From Chara braunii (taxonomy: Eukaryota; Streptophyta; Charophyceae; Charales; Characeae): a stretch of 40,441 nt of DNA. Each line of letters opens with the position of its first letter. The stretch's first letter is position 1. The stretch covers positions 857,959-898,399 of the forward strand of contig BFEA01000372.1 in assembly GCA_003427395.1 (NCBI GenBank). The letters run 5' to 3'. The notes beneath the pieces were generated by a model that had not been told where the DNA came from, ran no database searches, and saw nothing but the letters and a program-made list of their open reading frames with translations. The position numbers and the translations under genes are program-made. Shown piece by piece: positions 8,611-17,929 of the stretch.

Positions 8611-9030
8611 ATGGAAAGTGTGGTTGAGCACGGGGTCGTCCGATCTCCTAAGACCACTGCTATGGGGCGAACCAAGGAGGACACCGAATTGGGGGCGAGA
8701 TTGAGCAAGTCAACCGAAGGAGTGATCAAAGGGGTAGACACTATGGGTAGAGCCTTAAGAAACCTGGAAGAACCCCTCGGAGAGAAAGCTACGAAACCGC
8801 GTGCGAGCTCCGATGAGCGTTTACACCGAGAGATGGAACCACGTGCACCTATGAGAGAAAGGGTGGCCGAAGCCACAAGGGGCTTCCCGGTCGAGACCCG
8901 ATGGGCGGACCATGTGGACACGGAAGAAAGAATCAGCGAAGGGCAGGAGTGCCCTCGTGACAGGGCTGGGTGTTGGGCACCTAGGAGGAGCGATGAAGGT
9001 GGCCTAAGGAGGAGGGAACTTGGGGAATGA
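8611..9030 (+). CDS. Accessory ORF12 or gag-proximal ORF (unrecognised)
   Basis: A 139-aa protein MESVVEHGVVRSPK..., with ATG 10 nt after the ORF11 stop. The frame is open upstream to about 8479, but only GTG is available there. The middle (LSKSTEGVIKGVDTMGRALRNLEE) looks like an amphipathic or coiled-coil helix; the rest is Arg/Glu-rich. Its TGA overlaps an ATG at 9027 (ATGA) that opens the gag region. It could be a separate accessory protein or the N-terminal part of an ancestral Gag. Confidence 0.45.
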   Translation: MESVVEHGVVRSPKTTAMGRTKEDTELGARLSKSTEGVIKGVDTMGRALRNLEEPLGEKATKPRASSDERLHREMEPRAPMRERVAEATRGFPVETRWADHVDTEERISEGQECPRDRAGCWAPRRSDEGGLRRRELGE

Positions 9031-9578
9031 CGGTCAATCGAAATTGGGGGAGGACCGCGAAGATGGGCCGGCCAGGAGACCGGTCTCGCATGGGTGCAAG
9101 AAGAGGCGGTAGGAAGGAATATGGGAGGGCCTGGAGAGATCTGGAGAGGGGCTAGGGGCCCGGAGTCCATGCACTGGGAACGCGAAGACCCGGGTTATAG
9201 AGGTTGCCGGGAGGAGGAATCATGGGACCTCCGAGACTTCGACCCCGTATGGAGGATTTGGACCCTTCCTGGTACAAGCCTTACGATCCGACTATAGATG
9301 GGCCGACCGAAGGACCTTATTTCCATCGGTATGACGACCATCGAGTCCCTTACTACGATGTGAACATGGGGCTGGAGTCGCTCTATTTTAATGAGAGGGA
9401 CGTGATCGGGTTCGTGGAAAAATGAGAGAGTTACGCCTACCGGAAGAAGTTTTCGGAAAAAAAGTGGATCGACCACTTCATACAACATCGGACCCGGAGC
9501 TGGACCAGGCCATTAGGGCCATGTACATGTCTGATGGAAGATGGAAGACTTTCAAGAGAAGACTGTTGAGGATCTTTG
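9027..9578 (+). pseudogene. Gag N-terminal region, broken by several frameshifts
   Basis: It starts at the ATGA junction with ORF12 as an Arg/Gly-rich segment. Frame changes near 9150, 9210-9240, 9422-9440 and 9578 are needed to link it to the main gag ORF. Readable pieces are WYKPYDPTIDGPTEGPYF...YYDVNMGLESLYFNERDVIGFVE (9204-9425) and LHTTSDPELDQAIRAMYMSDGRW...FKRRLLRIFA (9440-9580). The latter runs into TTIEGLRRVTRGEQE of the main ORF. This content (helical, with a W-x-x-F segment) fits the capsid-like core of a retrotransposon Gag. Confidence 0.5.
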
Positions 9579-11555
9579 CGTGTGACGACAATAGAAGGGC
9601 TGCGTCGGGTGACGAGAGGGGAGCAAGAAAGTCTGGTGGCCTTTACTCGGAGGTTCAAACGTTTATCGCAGGCCTTGGTGGATAGAGGGATGCTTTCGGA
9701 AGTTGACAGGTGCGTGATGTTCATGTTACACCTGCCTGAAGAGAAGAGGAGGGAGGTCCTCGGAAAGGCCCCTTGGGACTCCGCTAATTTTGAAAGAGTC
9801 ACCGAAGTGGTCTTCACTGGAGGAGGTGTGGACGTACGGGAATATATGAAGGAGAATCTGGACATGGCCCTCCGGAGTATGCACTCCCAAAAGGGCGACG
9901 GTCCATGCGGAAACGAAAGGCAGCCCCTTGGGCCTCCCGCCCAACGCTGGGGAGGAGGACCCCTGGGTTGGCGGAACGAACCTGACAACCAAGGGAACTG
10001 GAGGAACGATCGAGAGGCCGGAGGGAATCGGGCCTTGGAATTGGGAAACTCCCGATGGAAGGACGCGAGGGATGGAAGATGGGGAGACCCTCCCCAACCT
10101 AGGGCCATGGGGGCTCGACCAGAGGTAAGTCAGGCTAGAACGCCACCGCCTTCCGGGGCTCCCGCGACAACGGGAACGCCCCCTCAAGTCACTCCCCGTC
10201 CTAACAACCCGCCGCCTCGAAGCGGGTGTGTCTATTGCAATGAGGAGGGTTACATCAAAAGAGAGTGCCCTTACCTTACGGAAGCCCTAAGATTAGGGGT
10301 GGTAAAATTAAACGAGAACAAGTGGGTGGTTTGGGGGGACGATAGGGAAGCAGTTTCCTTCTATCCTTCGATGAAGGTAAATGTGGACAAGAGGATAGCC
10401 CTCCAGGAGGCAAGATTAGAGAAAAAGTTCGAGATCGGGAGTACCTCCAACTCCTCCCGCGTCCAAATGACAGAATCGCTAGGAGGCGTGTCCATAAGGG
10501 AGCCCCAGGTGTCGAGCATCAAATTCGTTGAGACCCAGCCCGGAGAGGAAGGGCCTTGCCTAAGGGTAAGGACCCAAGTTGGGGCCGGACCGTCTAAAGG
10601 CAAGGAAAGCGCGACGGATGGTGGAGGAAGAAGGAACGGCGACGACGACCAACCGATGGTCGACGCCAAAGGCACGGAAGAGAGGAAGGGGGAGGAACCC
10701 ACTTCACCTAAGTCGCCTAGGAAAAAGGGGGCAAAAAAGTTCGAGATGAAATGCACCTTGGACGAAATAGACATGGTAGCTCCCCTACGGAGGACCCTAA
10801 TGCAGCCTATGCAATGCACCCTTCTGGAGTACTTAGCGGTCAGCAAGAGCGCTAGGGATGAGTTCCTAAGCATCACAAAGAAAGTGAGAATCCCGCTCGC
10901 TGGAGGGCCCACGGTTCCTGGGGATGGGCTAGCCCAAGAAGGAGTGCAGTCCTCCCGGATCACCATGGAAGAACTGCCGGCGAATTTCTTCGCGGAAGAG
11001 GAGGCCAAAAGGTTTTATGTATTAGGGAGCGACCAGCTCCAAGCAGTGGTAAGTGGAAAGAAGATGAGGGCTCTGGTAGATAACGGGTCCGAATCCACGG
11101 TGTGTAGAGACTCCATTGCCAGGGAGTTGGGTTTGAAAGTAAATAAAGGGGTGTCCATGTCGATGGTGGTTGCGGATAACAAGCTGCAGCCGGCAGAGGG
11201 GGTGTGTCATAACCCCATGATCGAGGTTGCCGGCGTCGAAGCCACGGTTCCAGACGGGAGTCAGACCCTCTCGATCCAGAGTCCGGACGGAATCCGAGTC
11301 GTCCTAAAGGCTGTGGACGCTCAAGATGAGAGAAACCGGACCAGCATTCCGAGACGTAAAGAAGCCCAGTCGAGGGTGTGCCAAGTCCGTTTGGAAGAAT
11401 CACCCTTTGATGGTAAGGAGCCCCCGGGGGACCGATTAGACGTCGAGGATGTCAGGGGTCGGGTTGTGATCGATGGGGTAGGATACGAGAACGAGGACGA
11501 GGAAGAGGAGCTCGGTGGATACGTAAGGCTGTCTTTTTTGGAGGAATCCCCCTAG
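9576..11555 (+). CDS. gag-pr: Gag (C-terminal core, zinc knuckle) with retropepsin domain
   Basis: Uninterrupted 659-codon frame; its first codon is only the edge of the open frame. Order: Gag core helices (SLVAFTRRFKRLSQALVDRG, CVMFMLHLPEEKRREVL), a Gly/Pro/Arg-rich linker, a zinc knuckle at 10227-10268 reading C-x2-C-x4-Y-x4-C (the normal His is Tyr, TAC for CAC), an acidic linker, then a retropepsin with ALVDNGSEST (Asp codon 11079-11081). The second hydrophobic-Gly element expected about 60 residues later is not seen. ATVP is followed directly by DGSQT near 11252, suggesting a small in-frame deletion. The protease is therefore probably inactive. It ends in TAG at 11553. Confidence 0.8.
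   Translation: MRVTTIEGLRRVTRGEQESLVAFTRRFKRLSQALVDRGMLSEVDRCVMFMLHLPEEKRREVLGKAPWDSANFERVTEVVFTGGGVDVREYMKENLDMALRSMHSQKGDGPCGNERQPLGPPAQRWGGGPLGWRNEPDNQGNWRNDREAGGNRALELGNSRWKDARDGRWGDPPQPRAMGARPEVSQARTPPPSGAPATTGTPPQVTPRPNNPPPRSGCVYCNEEGYIKRECPYLTEALRLGVVKLNENKWVVWGDDREAVSFYPSMKVNVDKRIALQEARLEKKFEIGSTSNSSRVQMTESLGGVSIREPQVSSIKFVETQPGEEGPCLRVRTQVGAGPSKGKESATDGGGRRNGDDDQPMVDAKGTEERKGEEPTSPKSPRKKGAKKFEMKCTLDEIDMVAPLRRTLMQPMQCTLLEYLAVSKSARDEFLSITKKVRIPLAGGPTVPGDGLAQEGVQSSRITMEELPANFFAEEEAKRFYVLGSDQLQAVVSGKKMRALVDNGSESTVCRDSIARELGLKVNKGVSMSMVVADNKLQPAEGVCHNPMIEVAGVEATVPDGSQTLSIQSPDGIRVVLKAVDAQDERNRTSIPRRKEAQSRVCQVRLEESPFDGKEPPGDRLDVEDVRGRVVIDGVGYENEDEEEELGGYVRLSFLEESP
11534..11540 (+). promoter_or_regulatory. 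Candidate -1 frameshift heptamer T-TTT-TTG at gag-pr/pol junction
   Basis: In the gag frame the codons are TCT TTT TTG, i.e. an X-XXY-YYZ slippery heptamer, 12 nt upstream of the gag TAG. A -1 slip continues in the pol frame as FFGGIPLVGEIKKHK and joins the RT ORF without another break. No downstream pseudoknot was worked out. An ordinary one-base indel in a T6 run would look the same. Confidence 0.4.
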
Positions 11556-12684
11556 TTGGCGAAATCAAGAAGCATAAAACCGTGGCGGAGAAAGTGAAAC
11601 CCGTTGCGGTCAGCCGGGATAGAACGGGGGAAACTTCGATATCGGAGGAGGAAATCGCCGATATCATCCGAAAAAGGAAGGAGACCGAGGGACAGAGAAT
11701 TACGGCCCACAGGTTGGCAAAAATGGATATAGGGGATGAGAACCTCACGAACAAGGAGAGGGAGTACGTAGCAATGACCCTAAGGGGCTGCGATAAGGCC
11801 ATAGCCTTCGATGACTCGGAGAGGGGGAGAATCGACCCTAGGTACGCTAAGCCCGCCCGGATTCATACGATCCCTCACATACCTTGGAAAGATAGACCCC
11901 AGTGGAAGTATGTTCAAAAGGAGAAGGAGGAGATAGTGGCCTTCATTAAGGAAACGATAAGAACGTTCGTTGCCGAACCTTGTGAAAGTGCATACTCCAA
12001 CAAATGGTTCTTTCTGAGAAAAAGGGGTAGCAACAAATTGAGGTGGATTCGGAACCTCCAAAGGACCAACGCGGTCACTATAAGGGGGTCCATACCTGAG
12101 GCTGACCTACTTGTGGAAGGGTCGGCAGGTCGCTCAATCTGCGATCTCTTCTCGGGCTATGACGAGATCCCCTTAGACTACCGAGATAGACACATGACCG
12201 CCATGCACACGCCTCTAGGACTGGTCCAAATGATGGTGGTACCTATGGGGTGGATGAACGGCGTAGTAGTGTTCCAAAGGGCCATGATAGCAGTCCTCAA
12301 AAAGTTCATACCAGAGAGGGTGGAAGTCTTCCTTGATGACTTCCCGATAAAAGGGCCGGTCGAACGGGACGAGACAGAGGTCTTCCCCTGAGTGAGAAAG
12401 TTCGTGGTGGATCATATGAAGGATGTCGGGGAAGTCCTTGCAAAATTGGATGACGCCAACCTTACTGTGAGCGGGACAAAGAGCCGTTGGGGAGTGTCGG
12501 CAATCAAAATATTGGGCTTCATCTGTGACAAGGATGGGCGGAGACCCGATCCCGCTAAGTTAAAAAAGTTAATGACCTGGCCGTCGCCACTTAAGTCAAT
12601 CACGGAGGTTAGGCAATTTCTAGAGGTGGTGGGCTACTGGAGAATCTTTATAAGGGCCTACACTGAGCAGGCAGAGCCCTTAGG
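11541..12684 (+). pseudogene. pol: Pol: reverse transcriptase domain, one in-frame TGA
   Basis: Frame 2 runs from the gag overlap. RT features in order: PRYAKPARIHTIPHIPWKDRPQW, a SAYSNKWFFLRK palm segment, LRWIRNLQRTNAVTIR, DLFSGYDEIPLDYRDRHMTAMHTPLG, PMGWMNGVVVFQRAM and the active site EVFLDDFPIKG (Asp-Asp codons 12335-12340, intact). TGA at 12389 interrupts it, and the same frame goes on as VRKFVVDHM...VSGTKSRWGVSAIKILGFICDKDGRRPDPAKLKKLMTWPSP...VRQFLEVVGYWRIFI, the usual connection region. A one-base loss at about 12681-12684 moves the frame before RNase H. Ty3/gypsy type, polymerising cDNA from the element RNA. Confidence 0.85.
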
Positions 12685-13214
12685 CGGTTGCTTAGGAAAG
12701 CTGAGGAATGGATCTGGGGAGAGGAGCAGGCCGCGGCCATGGAAGTCCTTAAGGGGGAATTTCGCGAAGGGGGACAAGTCTTAGGGGTTCCTTTCTTCGA
12801 GAACGAGGAGAACCGCCCCTTTATAGTTTCTACGGACGCGGGACCTTGTTCGGTAGGAGGACTTCTGTCGCAAAAGGATTCAAACAGGAAGGAGAGACCC
12901 CTCCGATTTGAGAGTCGGACCTTGAATCCCGCCGAGAGAAATTATAGCCAGTTCAAGAAGAAAGTGCTGGGAGTGTTGCATTGCCTAAAAACCTTCCGTC
13001 ACTACATCTACGGGAGGCGTTTTCTCCTAAGAGTGGATCCGACCGCGGTGGCCGCCGTGCTTCAAAAGAATTTTTCGCTGAACGATCCGACGATTGTCAG
13101 ATGAATGATCCACAGCCGACTCTATGACTATAAGGTCGAAAGAATCTCAGAGCCAAAAACCAGGTTGCGGACGGATTGTCCTGACTCCCCATCCGGGAAG
13201 AGGATTATCCGAAA
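12685..13214 (+). pseudogene. pol: Pol: RNase H domain, two TGA codons and one frameshift
   Basis: Frame 1: LLRKAEEWIWGEEQAAAMEVLK, then FIVSTDAGPCSVGGLLSQKD (first catalytic Asp, codon 12835-12837), ERNYSQFKKKVLGVLHCLKTFRHYIYG and LLRVDPTAV. The residue that is normally the catalytic Glu in the Q-F-x-x-E-x-L segment is Lys (AAA, 12961-12963). TGA at 13102 stands where a Trp codon is expected. IHSRLYDYKVERIS follows. Another one-base shift near 13150-13160 gives frame 3 (NQVADGLS), with TGA at 13182 before LPIREEDYPK. The domain is inactivated several times over. Confidence 0.75.
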
Positions 13215-14624
13215 TTGAAGGAGGTAACCCGATCAACAACCAAGGAAGAAGTGATCCAAGTTGCCGCTCATAGGGCGCGAGTGGTTGAAACCACTCGAGA
13301 GGAAGAGGTCCTTAGGGCTTTCCTCGCTAACCTTTACGACAAGAAGTACCGCGGCATAGGACTTTACCTAGTAGGAAGGGCGGAAGGCACCGAGGTAATT
13401 AAGAGAGAAGTGCTCGGGTATTGCCGACGGGGATGACACCTCTTTAAGAGGCCTACCAAGTTTGCAATTCCCATGAGGGTGCTTTGCGATCCAAGGGAAA
13501 GGAAGGTTGTCATAGACGAGTTGCACGACGCAGTCGTCGGAGGGCATAGAGGGGTAAAAGGGGTTTTTGACAAGGTTCGTAGACTCTATTGGTGGGATGG
13601 GCTGTACGGAGAAGTCGAGAAGTATTGTTTGACATGTGAGGTTTGTCAAAAGAGGGCGACAGTTCGCTACAAGGAACCCCTAGTTCCGTCACTCCCCACA
13701 GTACCGGACGAAAAGGTCCATGTTGACTTGGTGACCATGCCTAATGGAGTCGGAGGGCTTCGATACATAATCAATGTCCGCGACGACCTCACCGGATTCG
13801 TAGAAGCTAAGGCTATTAAAAAGAAGACGGTCGAGGAAGTGAGTGACTTTCTCCTGGAGTACATTGCGCGGTACGGTTGTGTCGGAAGGATAGTTATGGA
13901 TAGGGGGTCGAAATTCCTAAGTCAAAGGGTCAAGGTGATATTGAAAAAAGCAGGGATTAAGGCGGCCTACACGACCGCCTATCATCCGCAAAGCAACGCT
14001 CTGGTCGAAAGAGGTCACCAAACGCTTGTAGACGCCTTGGCGAAATGGTGCAAAGGACGTGCAGAACAGTGGCCGAAGTTTTTACGCTACGCAGTTTGGG
14101 CAGACAACATCACGGTCAAATCAAGTACGGGGTACCCTCCCTACACTCTTTGGTTCGGTAGGCATTGTCCCCTGCCCATCGAGTTCCACGTCGACACTTG
14201 GACGAGTGTCTCGTGGAAAACCAACATGACGAGATGTGAACTGTTTGAAGCAAGGATACAACAAATAGCCGAGAATTTGGACGTCGGGCTTGCCGAAGCG
14301 GGGAAAAACATCGAGAAGGAGAGGGTAAAAGAGAAAGAAAGGTGGGACAAAAACCTGCGGGTTCGGCAAACGCCAATAAGAACTAGTGACCTCGTCCTGA
14401 TATACAACTTGTCGCTAGAGAAAACTTGGAGCAGGAAGCTAGCCAACAGGTGGATGGGGCCGTACCGGGTCTTAAGGAGATTGGATGGAGGGGCGTACCT
14501 CCTTGCCGAATTGGACGAAGCTAGGCTACGGGACCCTATCGCGGGAGCCCGCCTCAAGCTTTTTAGATGCAGAGAGGGCCTTAGAGACAAACCAACAAGA
14601 AAGGGCAAGGAAACAACTGACTAG
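13215..14624 (+). CDS. pol: Pol: integrase domain (long frame 13437-14624 after one TGA)
   Basis: Frame 3; TGA at 13434 separates the RNase H-IN linker from 396 open codons. The HHCC zinc-binding N-terminus is visible (His 13524 and 13545, Cys 13635 and 13644; CLTCEVCQK). The catalytic core has Asp in VHVDLV (13725), Asp in VMDRGSKF (13899) and Glu in ALVERGH (14007), with exactly 35 residues between the last two (D,D35E). The usual Asn-Gly-Ser-Glu after the second Asp reads Arg-Gly-Ser-Lys. GPYRVLRRLDGGAYLL near 14455 is the GPY/F module. No chromodomain follows. It inserts element cDNA into DNA. Confidence 0.88.
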
Positions 14625-16618
14625 GAAGTGGTCGTTATCCGCGAGGGAGGGGAAACTTCGAAACAGGGATCCTTTTCGCGGCCGCCTAAGAGGGGGTATA
14701 AGGTTCGAAAAACTCCCCTGCCAAAGACCCCTAGAAGAAAAAAACAGCCAAGGGAGGATGACAGTGATACCCACCAACTAGGAAAACGCAGGATGAGAGA
14801 GACAAGGAACGCTTCAAGAAAAGCCTTGAGGATCAAGCGTGAGAGGGAAGAGAGGAAGAGAAAAAGAGAAAGACTCGAGAGAAAAACGCGGAGACGGAAA
14901 TGGGAATAGAACCGCTTAGTGATACCAAAAGGGGCAAGGTGCTATAGTTAAGAAGAATGTATTGCACCACAGAAAACATGTGCCGCGGTTCCAGAAGGGG
15001 GTGTTGTACCATAGTTCCGCAGGCGGGAAGCTAAGGGAGGGACGAGACCATAATAAAGCGATGCAGTCTAAGAATCGAAAAAGTCAAGCGAGGAACAAGG
15101 GACAAACGTAACCTCACATAATAGGGAATGGGACAATGCGAGCCATGGGTCGGGGAAAGTACAACCACTTGGTATGGGAAAAAGGTTAAGAAAAGGGTCT
15201 CGAAGGAATGTGGGCTGGTTGTCGGGCGGCTGCCTACCAGCCGAGTACTTCCTTTATCAAAAAAAGGAGAAGATTTTTTTGATATTGCTTCGATTTTTGC
15301 ATGTTTTTTTTGTATGTATGGATGTGCCTGAGGGGCTTGGGGAACATTTGGGGTCTTGGATTGTTGTGCTAACGTTTGTGCAAACAGGAGGAAGGTGGTC
15401 AATGTCAGGACGCGAGTGGGGGCGGGAGCAGGCCAAAAATCCGAGATTTTCGTGCAACGCATAAGAAATGAGAGAAACATGGTGGGCCTTGGGCCGATGC
15501 GCCGGAAGAGGGTTGAAGACTCGGGCTTTGATTCGTAGCGGCGGCTGGACTACCATGGGTGTGCGCGGCAGCCTTGGATATGCAAGGCGAAGAGGGGGAC
15601 CTTCGGGACGGGGCGTCGGACCAGGGCGCCTAAGGCCAACGAAGGGCAACTAACTGGAGAGAAAACCCTCTCCTTGATGCCTCCGGGAGCGGATAGGCGG
15701 GGCAGCAAGAAACGACAATCTGCTCGGTCAACACAGGTACTAGGCGCGCTGCGGTGGGGATCCGCGAAGCCATGCTGGTGTGGGTGACACGCAAGACGAT
15801 CCTTTGTTGGTCGACAACCGGCTAAGCTCTGCCTCGGAGGTACAAGAGCTCAGCAAGGCGATGTTCGGGCTGGTCCGCGCGGTGATGGGGACCAATGAAA
15901 GCCGCCGTTGGGAGACGGAGGGGCCGAGCTGGGATGAGTATGTCGGCAACCCCTCGGTCGGAAAGGAGAGATGACCAAACGCTGAAGGGGTCCCGGATCG
16001 GGAAGACCAACAAAATTCGACAACGAGGCGGGAGTAGCAAAGGATTGTCGACCGAAAAGAAACTACGATAGGAGGGGACGCGGGAAGGATGCACCACGAG
16101 AAAACGGGGGGAAAGGACGGAGTACGACGAAAGGGAAGAGCGCGCTCGCGAGATCTTCTTGATAACTGCCTTGGGCCGGTGGCCCGTGCGCCTTGAGTTC
16201 TTGCCAACCGCCAGCGAGGAAGTAAAGCGGGGAGTGACAGGCGAAAGGTGAATGCAAGATGTGTGTAATCGAATACAAGTTACCTTGTATGTTGTATACA
16301 ACTTTGCGTTTTTTCAGGGGCGAAACCTACCTCGTCCTTGCCTCCTTGTCGCTGGCTGTCGGACGCTGTTCAATTTTTTATTTTTATTTTTTATTTTTTT
16401 ATTTTTAAAGGCTACCAATTCAATTACCTGTCAAATTTGGACAGGGCGACCTTTCAGGCTTTTTTTATCGTCATTATAGTATTACGGGGAACCCCGTTGT
16501 CGGTGCGAATACCCTTACAAGGGTATCCGCCCTGTTTTTTTGCAAATGACAGAAAATAAGTTTGGTTTAAAGTTTGAGTATACCGCGCGAGTCGTGACAG
16601 ACTGAGGGTTTAACTAGG
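14625..16618 (+). other. Retroelement 3' region, mostly non-coding
   Basis: A lysine/arginine-rich frame (about 14628-14909) follows the integrase stop at once and may be a degenerate basic tail. A short frame at 15780-15974 contains VQELSKAMFGLVRAVMG, faintly like the helical segment of ORF12, but is unconvincing. A purine-rich run near 16102-16140 (ACGGGGGGAAAGGACGGAG) might be the polypurine tract. No other gene seen. The repeat-poor 2-kb length is typical of 3' untranslated DNA in large elements. Confidence 0.4.
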
Positions 16619-16630
16619 AATAGAGAGTGG

Positions 16631-16790
16631 GTGGGTGCGCAGACTTAAGGCGCGCGTGATCTCTTCTGTTGTTGATGATTATAGAGTCGGCGTGGTTGCC
16701 GGTCTATTGTTATTTTTTTTTTAGTAAGCTAGGATTAAATGATATTTTTCTTTTGATCGGTATGTTTGACGGAGACATGCGCGCATGCGT
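16631..16790 (+). repeat. Right LTR-like segment of the retroelement
   Basis: Direct-repeat counterpart of 2112-2295, at the same orientation and with the same order of shared blocks. Shared words include TTAAGGCGCRCGTG, GCCGGTCT and GATATTTTTC. Weak similarity may continue to about 17055. The divergence from the left copy exceeds what a recent insertion would show. Confidence 0.6.
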
Positions 16791-17055
16791 GGAGATCGGC
16801 TTCCACTACGGTGCGACTTTTGTGTGGTAAGCGGAGTGTGCGGGAGATAGAACAAGCGCTAGGCCTCCGTGCTATAGATGCGAGAGTTTGGCGGCCGTGA
16901 AATATCGACGACGCGGCTCGGCCCTCCAAAACTTAGGTTTGCGCGGCATCGTGGGTTGATTTTTACCTCTATTATTATTTATATTCTACTACTTTTGTTG
17001 GTAATCGGTTCCGAGAACCGCGGTGAGACCGATGGGTCTGGCTTAGCTGGTCCTC

Positions 17056-17929
17056 CGTCGAAGTGTTGAAAAACAAATTCGAATTCGGGTTCCTGCGTGC
17101 TTGGGTGCTGGCGGAATTCCTCTATTCCGTCCGGCTTGTAGCGTGGGCCAAGGAGCTTAATGTGCATGCTAGCCGGTGGATGGTTAGCCCACGAGGTGGA
17201 GGGAGTCTGGGTGGCGCGGGCCTCTTTGCGAAGTGTATCGTCCACCAGCGAACGTAAGAGATTTGAGCGCGTGCAAGCCAGCAGGGCCCACAAAAAGGAA
17301 GACCATACCCAAGGGCACAGTCTCGGTCCTCAAAGGTTCTCATTTGAATACTTGCTAATATCACCAAGACCTGTACTGAAATCACCTCACCTGGGCCCGT
17401 TCTTTAGGCTACGCAGCAAGCCCGCACCTCGACTCCCTGACGCTGTCTACATGGTCAGTTGCCTGTTGGGAGGACCAACGAGCGATGGGCCAGGGCAGTA
17501 GGCACAGGGGCAGCGCGCTTGGGGCCCGCTATCTGCCTTAGTTTCAAAAAACGCTCAGCTGGAGCAGTATTGCCGCCACTGGGATCCATGGCAGGCTTGC
17601 GCCCTCACCGTAGCGATAGGTGAACCCGAGCAATCGGTCGTGGATCGGGCGCCTCAGCGTCGGGCTGCTGTTAGGTGGTCATTCTTGCAGGTAAGTTTCT
17701 TTCTTTATCACGATTTCGGTTCTCTTAATCACCGTTCCGTTGTCCGTGCCGACGGGCGCTGTCGTGGAGTACGGGGTAGCGCACGAGTATTGTGCAAGGA
17801 GAAAACGGAACACAGAGGAAAGAAGGGTGAGGGCGGGAGCGGAGCTGGTAGAGAAAGCAGGAGTAAACCTGGACGTGGACCCCGCCAGGTTCACTCAAAG
17901 TTAGGACAGAGATGGCAGAAAGGGAGGAT
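17056..17929. other. No gene recognised
   Basis: Mixed-composition sequence without protein-family motifs on either strand. A perfect CAG|GTAAGT donor-like string occurs at 17688-17696. It may be the distal part of the right LTR or flanking DNA. Confidence 0.35.

Larger units (their letters stand above)
2112..17055 (+). mobile_element. Large decayed Ty3/gypsy-type LTR retroelement with accessory ORF block
   Basis: The order is LTR-like segment, leader, accessory ORFs (3359-9030), gag with zinc knuckle, protease, RT, RNase H, integrase, 3' non-coding, LTR-like segment. The order PR-RT-RH-IN is that of Ty3/gypsy (Metaviridae-like) elements. The length of about 15 kb is well above the usual 5-8 kb, and most of the excess is the accessory block in front of gag. 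At least seven frameshifts and six internal TGA codons indicate an inactive copy. Outer boundaries, target-site duplication, primer-binding site and polypurine tract were not identified with confidence. Confidence 0.75.

Noticed and set aside
8430-9170. 246-codon ORF on the - strand
   Set aside because: Lies antisense to ORF11, ORF12 and gag; no domain; composition explained by the + strand genes.
14628-14909. Basic 93-codon ORF after integrase as separate gene
   Set aside because: Lys/Arg-rich purine tract; at most a degenerate tail of pol.
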